A stretch of DNA of 64,000 nucleotides from Frondihabitans australicus (lineage in GTDB: Bacteria > Actinomycetota > Actinomycetes > Actinomycetales > Microbacteriaceae). The stretch spans positions 372,001 through 436,000 of the forward strand of contig NZ_RBKS01000001.1 in assembly GCF_003634555.1 (NCBI RefSeq). The letters run 5' to 3'. How positions within the stretch are numbered: the stretch's first letter is position 1; each line of letters begins with the position of its first letter. Below, in pieces: positions 1-7,097 of this stretch. The position numbers were made by a program, and so were the translations under genes. The notes beneath the pieces are model-generated. The model saw only the letters and a list, made by a program, of their open reading frames with translations, was not told the origin of the DNA and made no database searches.

Positions 1-14
1 TTCGGAGCTGGCGC

Positions 15-1373
15 TCAGGCGGCGGGGACCGGCTCGCGGGGTGCCGTCCACCACCGGAAGTTGTCCAGGCGGGTCGACAGGCACACCGTGATCAGGAGGC
101 CCCAGCCCCATTCGACGTTGAGCCGGGACTCGCCGAGGGCGTGGGTGAGCATGCACGCCATGACGAGCAGCGGCACGAGGTCGAGGCTGCTCCACGGCGC
201 GGGGCTGGAGGCGCCCAGCATCCTGCGGTCGGTCGCCCACCACCACGAGCGGGCCGTCGTCGTGACGAGGACGGCCAGGAAGAGCACGAGTCCGATCCAG
301 CCGAGCTGGAAGAACACGTCGAGGTAGGCGTCGTGCGCCTGCAGGTAGACGACGCCGTTGCGCTCGGCGAGGTCTTTGAAGGGCGAGTACGCGGGCTGCC
401 ACCAGCCGGTCCAGCCCCATCCTGCGATCGGCCGCTGGATCGCCAGGTCGTAGACGTCCTTCCAGATCGTTGTGCGGCCGGTGAGGTCGGGGCTCTTGTC
501 GAGCAGGCGCAGGATCCGCGTGTGGCCCACGGCGACGACCACGGCCACCAGAGCCGCGATCACGATGGCCGCCACTCCGACGAGCCATCGCCGCTCGAGC
601 CGCAGACGCCGCGCGAGCAGTGCCAGCCCGAGCACGACCGCGGTGACGACCAGGCAGGCGAGGACGGTCGACGAGCGGGTGAGGCCGAGCGCCAGGATCG
701 ACGACACGATGCCGAGCCACGCCATCCGTCGGTTGATCGACCCGGCGCTGGCCTGCAGCGCCGTCACGATGAGGGCGAGGAGGGCGAAGATCGCCAGCAG
801 GTTGCTGTTGCCCGGCAGGCCCTGGATCTGACCGCCGGTGAACAGGTTGTCGCGGGTCCAGTAGAAGGCCGCCGGATGCGCCCCGGAGCAGTCGACGTAC
901 ACCGGGCAGAACGGCTGCCGCACGAAGAGCGCGACGACGAGCTCGAAGAGCAGCGAGAGCACGACGATCGCCCGGAGCGCGCGGCCGAGCGCCGTGACGA
1001 TGCCCTCCCATGAGGTCGTCGCGACGATCGCGAGCGGGGCGACGGTCGTCATGAGCTGGGTGGCGATGCCGAGCGCCGAGCCGAGCGGGTAGTCGGACCA
1101 CAGGATCGACAGGGTGAGGTAGGCGAGAAACACGCCGAGGAGGAGGGGGAGCCGGTTCGCCGGGATCCGGTGCCGGTTGCGGACCACCAGGATCACCGAG
1201 GCGACGACCATGACGACGCACACGGCGCCCCAGCCGCCCCAGTTGATGGAGTTGCGGAGGGCGTCGCCGAAGAACAGCACCAGGAAGACGATGGTGGCGA
1301 AGGCGGTGCGCTCCGCCCCGTCGGCACCGTCGGGGGCGGGTCGGGTGCGCAGGAGCGGGCGGACTGCGGGCAT
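15..1373 (-). CDS. O-antigen ligase/polymerase-type membrane protein
   Basis: A 452-residue polytopic membrane protein with around ten hydrophobic segments. The stretch near residues 297-320, where Gly-Arg is followed by Trp and then a Pro-x-x-Gly-Trp-Gly motif, is the signature of the Wzy_C/O-antigen ligase family. Members of that family join or polymerise lipid-linked glycans on the outer face of the membrane. A large extracytoplasmic loop lies around residues 150-185 and contains two Cys. In an actinobacterium the product would be a capsule or wall-associated polysaccharide rather than O-antigen. The start is supported by a -10 hexamer six bases upstream of the ATG, giving a leaderless message. 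It lies downstream of another envelope membrane gene on the same strand. The family call is firm; the substrate is unknown. Confidence 0.85.
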   Translation of the reverse strand: MPAVRPLLRTRPAPDGADGAERTAFATIVFLVLFFGDALRNSINWGGWGAVCVVMVVASVILVVRNRHRIPANRLPLLLGVFLAYLTLSILWSDYPLGSALGIATQLMTTVAPLAIVATTSWEGIVTALGRALRAIVVLSLLFELVVALFVRQPFCPVYVDCSGAHPAAFYWTRDNLFTGGQIQGLPGNSNLLAIFALLALIVTALQASAGSINRRMAWLGIVSSILALGLTRSSTVLACLVVTAVVLGLALLARRLRLERRWLVGVAAIVIAALVAVVVAVGHTRILRLLDKSPDLTGRTTIWKDVYDLAIQRPIAGWGWTGWWQPAYSPFKDLAERNGVVYLQAHDAYLDVFFQLGWIGLVLFLAVLVTTTARSWWWATDRRMLGASSPAPWSSLDLVPLLVMACMLTHALGESRLNVEWGWGLLITVCLSTRLDNFRWWTAPREPVPAA

Positions 1374-1379
1374 GGGCCC

Positions 1380-1385
1380 AGGGTA
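1380..1385 (-). promoter_or_regulatory. -10 box of a leaderless promoter
   Basis: TACCCT on the minus strand is followed by six bases and then the ATG of the O-antigen-ligase-type gene. In actinobacteria TANNNT at this spacing places the transcription start on the start codon. This is inferred from sequence only. Confidence 0.5.
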
Positions 1386-1422
1386 GAGGACGCCGGGAGC
1401 CTCGGGCTGGACGTCGGCCGGG

Positions 1423-3234
1423 TCAGCTCCCGGGCACCGTGAAGAGCAGGTAGCGGCGGTGGTCGCTCGTGACGGCGGGCGTCGTGCCGCCGGTCGCGGC
1501 GCTGACGTAGGGCCGCCAGGCGTCGGGGTGGCCGATGAACCCGACCTGGTCGACCTCGACGGCGCAGGCCTTCGAGCGGTGCACGGCGGAGGCGAAGGCG
1601 CCGGGGGTGCCGGCGTTCTTCCAGAGGTCCCAGCCGCGCGTGCCGGTCACGGACCCGTAGCTCCAGCGGAGCCGGGCGTCGGTCGTGGCGAGGTAGAGCC
1701 GGCCCTCGTCGTAGTCCCCGAGCCCCGCGATGCGGCCGGAGTCGGGGAAGCTCTTCAGCGGCAGCTGGACCACGCCGCAGCCGGCCGGCAGCGCCTTCTC
1801 GGCGGCGGCGACGAACGAGGCCGCCTGCTCGTCGACGACCGGTGTGAGCGGCACGGCCCGGTGGACGCCGGCCAGCTGGTCGACGACCGCGACCACCACG
1901 ATGACGGCGACGAGCGCCGGGCGCACGAGGCGTCGCGACGTCGCGCGGTCGACGAGGATCGCGACGAAGCCGAGGCCGAACAGCGCCAGGAAGATGCTGA
2001 ACCGCGACCACGCCCGGATCTCGGGCCCCACGGCGACGGCCACGACGATGCCGAGCCCGGTCACGACGTAGAACAGGGCCGCCCACACCGACGCGAGCCC
2101 CAGCAGCCGCGTTCGGGGGTCGAGGGCGACGCGCCCGAACCAGGTGCGTTCGAGCGCCGTGCCGCCGACGACCGCGGCGACGAGGGCGAGCATGAGCAGG
2201 ATCAGGCCGACGCTCGCCACCAGGGGCGTACCGGGGCTCTCGGTCAGCTTCAGGACGGGGCTCGAGCGCTGGTATTCGGCGACGAGCCGGCCCACGACCG
2301 GGATTCCGGTGCCGGTCCAGGGGGCGAGGAGGCTCGTGAGCCGCCCGGCGTACATCTCCGACTCCACCGGCGACCGCGAGGCGAAGTACGGCGCGTACCG
2401 CTGGCCGAAGCCCAGGCCGAGCACGACGAGCTCCGAGCCCACGAGCAGGCCCAGGGCCCCGGTCGTGACCGTCGGCACGACGAGGCTCCGCGCTCCGTCG
2501 CGGCGCAGCAGCACGCGGAAGGCCGCGACGAGCCAGACGCCGCCGACGACGATCAGCGCGAAGACGAAGTAGTAGGCGCCGGTGAGCGCGACGAGGAGGG
2601 TGAGGACGAGAGGCGGCAGGATCCTGCGCACCCGTCGCCCCCGAGAGGTCGTGGCCGCCGCCGCCCACCCCGCGAACGGATCGGTCTCGCGCCCGTTCAC
2701 GACCAGCGCGAGGATTCCGGCCAGCGGCACCGCCCAGTAGTTCGCGATGAACGCGTGGCCGTAGCCGATGCGGATGAAGTGGTAGGGCGCCACCGCGAAC
2801 AGCACGCCGAACAGGGCTGCGAGCGGCCTGGACACGCGCAGGGCGCGGAAGAAGAGCGTCGCCGTCACGCCGATCCCGAAGAAGGCCAGCAGGTCGAAGA
2901 CGTCGAGCAGGGTCGTGCCCGAGTGGATCACCAGGGCGAGCAGACCGATCACGACGGCGGAGGCGACGTCGATCTGCCCGGTGAAGAAGACGTTGAGCCC
3001 GTGGGGGAAGCCGAGCGCCGGGTTGTCGATGTACGGGAAGGCCTGCGTGGCGCTCGTGAAGAGGATGTAGTGCAGGGTGCCGTCGTCCGATCCCGTCGAC
3101 CAGCGCGCCGTCAGGAGCGACGGGGTGAGCCGCAGGGCCAGGGCGGCCGCGAGCACGCTGACGACGCCTGCCGCGACGGCCCAGACGCCCTCGCCGACAG
3201 GACCCCCCAGGCGTGATCGGCGCGCGTCGGTCAT
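1423..3234 (-). CDS. Polytopic membrane protein, GT-C glycosyltransferase-like
   Basis: A 603-residue protein with an N-terminal membrane segment, a large extracytoplasmic loop (roughly residues 35-90, rich in Trp/Asp/Gly), about ten further membrane segments and a C-terminal soluble domain of about 130 residues. This layout is seen in GT-C-fold glycosyltransferases and YfhO-like proteins, which use polyprenyl-phosphate sugars outside the membrane. I do not recognise a specific family. The neighbouring ligase-type gene and mannose isomerase suggest a role in envelope glycan synthesis. A -10 box lies nine bases before the ATG in a short region shared with the divergent manA. A long alternative frame covers the opposite strand, but its Arg/Pro/Gly-rich product is a GC artefact. 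Confidence 0.7.
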   Translation of the reverse strand: MTDARRSRLGGPVGEGVWAVAAGVVSVLAAALALRLTPSLLTARWSTGSDDGTLHYILFTSATQAFPYIDNPALGFPHGLNVFFTGQIDVASAVVIGLLALVIHSGTTLLDVFDLLAFFGIGVTATLFFRALRVSRPLAALFGVLFAVAPYHFIRIGYGHAFIANYWAVPLAGILALVVNGRETDPFAGWAAAATTSRGRRVRRILPPLVLTLLVALTGAYYFVFALIVVGGVWLVAAFRVLLRRDGARSLVVPTVTTGALGLLVGSELVVLGLGFGQRYAPYFASRSPVESEMYAGRLTSLLAPWTGTGIPVVGRLVAEYQRSSPVLKLTESPGTPLVASVGLILLMLALVAAVVGGTALERTWFGRVALDPRTRLLGLASVWAALFYVVTGLGIVVAVAVGPEIRAWSRFSIFLALFGLGFVAILVDRATSRRLVRPALVAVIVVVAVVDQLAGVHRAVPLTPVVDEQAASFVAAAEKALPAGCGVVQLPLKSFPDSGRIAGLGDYDEGRLYLATTDARLRWSYGSVTGTRGWDLWKNAGTPGAFASAVHRSKACAVEVDQVGFIGHPDAWRPYVSAATGGTTPAVTSDHRRYLLFTVPGS

Positions 3235-3243
3235 GACAGGCTC

Positions 3244-3253
3244 AGGGTAGCGT
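3244..3253. promoter_or_regulatory. Bidirectional promoter between GT-C-like gene and manA
   Basis: On the minus strand TACCCT (3244-3249) is nine bases before the start codon at 3234. On the plus strand TAGCGT (3248-3253) could serve as the -10 box of manA. The two hexamers overlap, so transcription in the two directions may be mutually exclusive. Prediction only. Confidence 0.35.
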
Positions 3254-3289
3254 AGGGGCGGCCCGAACGAGAGTCACGAGGTACCCGCC

Positions 3290-4462
3290 ATGTTCCTGTC
3301 CATCACCAACGTGCCGCGCGACTACGCGTGGGGCTCGACCGACGCCATCGCGCGGCTCCTGGGGCGCACGCCCTCGGGCAAGCCCGAGGCCGAGCTCTGG
3401 CTCGGAGCCCACCCCGGCTCGCCGAGTGTGATCGTGAACCCGGCCGTCGTAGACGGGCGTGCGAACCTCGCCGACTGGATCGAGGCGGAGCCCGACCGCG
3501 CGCTCGGCCAGGGGCGTCGCCACCTCCCGTTCCTCATGAAGGTGCTAGCCGCGGCCGCCCCGCTGTCGATCCAGGCGCACCCGACGCCCGAGCAGGCCCG
3601 GGCCGGGTTCGACCGCGAGAATCGTGCGGGCGTGCCGCTGGTGGCCACCGAGCGCAACTACAAGGACCCCTTCCCGAAGCCCGAGATCATCTACGCGCTG
3701 AGCGAGACGTTCGACGCGCTGTGCGGATTCCGCTCCGTCGCCGACGCCACGGCCGACGTTCAGGCGCTCGACGGCGGCACGGGCCGTCTGGGGGACCTGT
3801 CGGCGAAGCTCGGCGAGTCGCTCGAGGCCACCGTCGCGTGGCTCTTCGACGCCGACGCCGCAGCGGCCACGATCGCCGCCGTGAGCGAGCTAGCGGTCGC
3901 CGCCTCGGCCGCCGGGGCGGTCTCGCCGAACGTCGCGACCGTCGCCGAGCTGGTGGGCCTCTACCCCGGCGACGCCGGCGTGGTGGTGGCCCTGCTGCTC
4001 AACCGGGTGACGCTGTCGCGCGGCGAGGCGCTGTTCCTGCCCGCCGGCAACATCCACGCCTACCTCGGCGGGCTCGGCATCGAGCTCATGGCGCCGTCCG
4101 ACAACGTCCTGCGCGGCGGGCTCACCCCGAAGCACGTCGACGTGCCCGAGCTGCTGCACGTGCTCGACTTCGACCCGCTGCCGCTGCCGTACCTCCGCGG
4201 CGTCGAGACGGCGCCCGGCGTCTGGCGCTTCGACCCGACCGACGTCGGATTCGCGCTGCTGCACGTCGTGCCCGGCGAGTCGGGCGCCGTCGTCTCGCTT
4301 GGGGGCCCGTCCATCGTCCTGGTCACCGAGGGCGAGTTGCATCTCAAGGGGCAGGACGGCAACATCCGCCTCTCGCGCGGCGAGGCCGTCTACGTGACGC
4401 CCGACGAGTGGCGCCTGGCCGTGACCGGCAGCGGCGAGGCGTTCGTCGCCACCTCGGCCTAG
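3290..4462 (+). CDS. manA: Mannose-6-phosphate isomerase, class I
   Basis: A 390-residue cupin enzyme that interconverts fructose-6-phosphate and mannose-6-phosphate, the entry step to GDP-mannose. The type I phosphomannose isomerase zinc-site segments are visible: a Gln-Ala-His-Pro motif near residues 95-98, a Lys-Pro-Glu near 131 and the Gly-Asn-Ile-His-Ala-Tyr-Leu segment near 252. The length is normal for the family. The phosphomannomutase at 12.2 kb provides the next step. The gene is divergent from the GT-C-like gene and its 3' end nearly meets the GlxA-type regulator on the other strand. Confidence 0.95.
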   Translation: MFLSITNVPRDYAWGSTDAIARLLGRTPSGKPEAELWLGAHPGSPSVIVNPAVVDGRANLADWIEAEPDRALGQGRRHLPFLMKVLAAAAPLSIQAHPTPEQARAGFDRENRAGVPLVATERNYKDPFPKPEIIYALSETFDALCGFRSVADATADVQALDGGTGRLGDLSAKLGESLEATVAWLFDADAAAATIAAVSELAVAASAAGAVSPNVATVAELVGLYPGDAGVVVALLLNRVTLSRGEALFLPAGNIHAYLGGLGIELMAPSDNVLRGGLTPKHVDVPELLHVLDFDPLPLPYLRGVETAPGVWRFDPTDVGFALLHVVPGESGAVVSLGGPSIVLVTEGELHLKGQDGNIRLSRGEAVYVTPDEWRLAVTGSGEAFVATSA

Positions 4463-4477
4463 GTCGGGCGGGGCCGC

Positions 4478-5422
4478 CTAGGCGGCGAACGCCGACCGGT
4501 AGGCCGTCGGCGTCGTGCGCAGCGTGCGAGCGAAGTGGTGCCGCAGCACGGCGGCCGACCCGAACCCGGTGCGCTGCGCGATCGCGTCGAGCGTGAGGTC
4601 CGTCTCCTCGAGCAGGTGCTGGGCGCGCAGGAGCCGCTGACGGTTCAGCCAGGCGAGCGGCGTCGCGCCCACGTCCGCCCGGAACCGACGGGCGAAGGTC
4701 CTGGGCGACATGAGCGCGCGCCGCGCGAGCTCGTCGACGGTGAGGTCGCGGTCGAGGTTCTCGAGCATCCAGTCCGTCACGGCGGCGAGCGAGTCTGCGC
4801 GGCGCTCGGGCACCGGCGCCTTGATGTACTGCGCCTGGCCGCCCTCGCGCTGCGCCGGGATCACCATGCGGCGGGCGATCGCGTTGGCGGCTCCGGCCCC
4901 GAGCTCGCGCCGCACGAGGTGCAGGGCGGCGTCGATGCCGGCCGAGGTGCCCGCGCTCGTGATGAGCGAGCCCTCGTCGACGAAGAGCACGTCGGGGTCG
5001 ACCGTGATGCTCGGGTGACGCTCGTGCAGGAGGTCGGCGTGCATCCAGTGCGTCGCCGCGCGGCGGCCGTCGAGGAGACCCGTGGCGGCGAGGGTGAATG
5101 CGCCGCTGCAGATGCTCAGGATCGTGGTGCCTCTCGCGTGCTCCTGCCGCAGGAGGTCGAGGTAGGCGGGGTCGATCACCGCCTCGGTGCCGTGCGCCGG
5201 GACGACGATCAGGTCGACGCCGCGGGCCCTCTCGAGCCCGTCGACGATGGTCATCGTGAAGCCCATGCTCGTGCGGACGGCGCCGGGGTGGGCGGTGACG
5301 ATGCGGAAGTCGAAGGCGGGGCCGCCGGTGTCGCGGCGGTCGATGCCGAACACCTCGCAGGCGACGCCGAACTCGAACGGGGGCAGGCCGTCCACGGCGA
5401 GGACGGCGACGGAGCGGAGCAC
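4478..5422 (-). CDS. GlxA-family transcriptional regulator (DJ-1/PfpI plus AraC HTH)
   Basis: A 314-residue regulator. Residues 1-170 form a DJ-1/PfpI-like sensing domain with the nucleophile-elbow segment Ile-Cys-Ser-Gly-Ala-Phe near residue 100. About residues 215-312 form an AraC/XylS double helix-turn-helix. GlxA-type proteins usually control amino acid, amidase or carnitine-type catabolic genes; no such target lies next to it here. The start is GTG at 5422, supported by a GGAGG ribosome-binding site. It is divergent from galE across a 155-bp region that carries the duplicated galE start. Confidence 0.9.
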   Translation of the reverse strand: MLRSVAVLAVDGLPPFEFGVACEVFGIDRRDTGGPAFDFRIVTAHPGAVRTSMGFTMTIVDGLERARGVDLIVVPAHGTEAVIDPAYLDLLRQEHARGTTILSICSGAFTLAATGLLDGRRAATHWMHADLLHERHPSITVDPDVLFVDEGSLITSAGTSAGIDAALHLVRRELGAGAANAIARRMVIPAQREGGQAQYIKAPVPERRADSLAAVTDWMLENLDRDLTVDELARRALMSPRTFARRFRADVGATPLAWLNRQRLLRAQHLLEETDLTLDAIAQRTGFGSAAVLRHHFARTLRTTPTAYRSAFAA

Positions 5423-5483
5423 AGGGCCTCCCGACGTGGCAGGGGATCGATGGGGTATTCGATCCTGCCATAAATGCGGCCAG

Positions 5484-5525
5484 GATAGATTGAGGGCATG
5501 TCTTGGCTAGTGACCGGCGGCGCCG
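5484..5525 (+). repeat. First copy of duplicated galE promoter and start
   Basis: These 42 bases recur at 5564-5605 with one mismatch (A at 5489, G at 5569). Both copies contain a -10 hexamer and the first nine codons of galE. Similarity resumes at 5546-5555, which matches galE 5611-5620, so a longer duplication has been interrupted by an altered segment. Confidence 0.95.
5486..5491 (+). promoter_or_regulatory. -10 box of the decoy/minicistron copy
   Basis: TAGATT followed by six bases and an ATG, the same layout as the galE promoter 80 bp downstream. It has the TANNNT form expected of an actinobacterial leaderless promoter. Confidence 0.45.
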
Positions 5526-5539
5526 CGCTGTTCAACTAG
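5498..5539 (+). other. 13-codon minicistron made from duplicated galE start
   Basis: ATG to TAG encodes MSWLVTGGAALFN. Its first nine residues equal the start of GalE (the dinucleotide-binding strand) and the rest diverges. It has its own predicted leaderless start. It could be a scar of a tandem duplication, a decoy for RNA polymerase or ribosomes, or a short leader peptide. Whether it is translated is unknown. Confidence 0.5.
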
Positions 5540-5565
5540 CACAGGATCGGGTCCCCGTCGAACGA

Positions 5566-5571
5566 TAGGTT
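5566..5571 (+). promoter_or_regulatory. -10 box of leaderless galE promoter
   Basis: TAGGTT lies six bases before the galE ATG. There is no Shine-Dalgarno sequence, consistent with a leaderless mRNA. Confidence 0.5.
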
Positions 5572-5577
5572 GAGGGC

Positions 5578-6546
<969 letters not shown>

Positions 6547-6560
6547 TTCCGACACGCCCG

Positions 6561-6575
6561 GGGTGACAATCACCC
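6561..6575 (+). terminator. Short inverted repeat after galE
   Basis: GGGTGA-CAA-TCACCC is a perfect six-base-pair dyad 15 bases after the galE stop. It could be a weak terminator or an operator in the whiB2 upstream region. There is no clear T-tract. Confidence 0.35.
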
Positions 6576-6596
6576 TCATTCGGGGGTCGAGGGTTT

Positions 6597-6602
6597 TATG
6601 AT
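6597..6602 (+). promoter_or_regulatory. Predicted -10 box of whiB2
   Basis: TATGAT lies in a locally AT-rich patch (TTTTATGAT). It would start transcription near 6609 and leave an untranslated leader of about 83 bases, unlike the leaderless genes around it. Confidence 0.45.
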
Positions 6603-6624
6603 GCCCGACTTGACGAAACGGGAG

Positions 6625-6638
6625 TTACACGAGTGTAA
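6625..6638 (+). promoter_or_regulatory. Perfect palindrome in the whiB2 leader
   Basis: TTACAC-GA-GTGTAA is a perfect 14-bp dyad downstream of the predicted transcription start and 54 bases before the GTG. Its AT-rich arms stand out in this GC-rich sequence. It is probably a repressor or activator site; I cannot assign the factor. Confidence 0.5.
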
Positions 6639-6691
6639 TTACGTGTGTCGCAACCACAGGGGAAGCGATTGCAGACGAGGGGAGATGCGTA

Positions 6692-7015
6692 GTGGCCATC
6701 AACGACCGAAACGGATCCGTTCCCGACAACTGGCATGTCGATCCGGTCCTGCTGGGTGTTCCCGGCGTCCGGCGGCGCGACGTCGACGACGACGAGAACC
6801 AGCTGGCGTGGCAGGCCGACTCGCTCTGCGCGCAGACCGACCCCGAGGCGTTCTTCCCCGAGAAGGGCGGCTCGACCCGCGACGCGAAGAAGATCTGCGC
6901 GTCGTGCGACGTCCGTGCCCAGTGCCTCGAGTACGCCCTCCTGAACGACGAGCGCTTCGGCATCTGGGGCGGGCTGTCCGAGCGCGAGCGCCGCAAGCTC
7001 CGCAAGCGGGCGTAG
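6692..7015 (+). CDS. whiB2: WhiB2/WhmD-type iron-sulfur regulator
   Basis: A 107-residue WhiB protein with the four [4Fe-4S] ligands at C46, C69, C72 and C78, the Gly-Ile-Trp-Gly-Gly turn at 90-94 and a basic C-terminus (Arg-Lys-Leu-Arg-Lys-Arg) for DNA binding. WhiB2/WhmD/WhiB proteins bind the principal sigma factor and control septation and cell division. The assignment to WhiB2 rather than another paralogue rests on its position beside the pmm/DUF3499/manA group, as in mycobacteria. The start is GTG at 6692 with a GGGGAG ribosome-binding site. A long leader with a palindrome suggests tight control. Confidence 0.9.
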   Translation: MAINDRNGSVPDNWHVDPVLLGVPGVRRRDVDDDENQLAWQADSLCAQTDPEAFFPEKGGSTRDAKKICASCDVRAQCLEYALLNDERFGIWGGLSERERRKLRKRA

Positions 7016-7082
7016 CTCCTGATTTAGCTGTCAATGGCTGCGGCGCGCCCACCGGGTGCGCCGTTCGTCTGTTTCGGGCCCC

Positions 7083-7088
7083 TAGAGT
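7083..7088 (+). promoter_or_regulatory. -10 box before the GT2 membrane gene
   Basis: TAGAGT lies nine bases before the ATG at 7098, giving a leader of at most a few bases. Prediction from spacing only. Confidence 0.4.
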
Positions 7089-7097
7089 CTCACCGTC

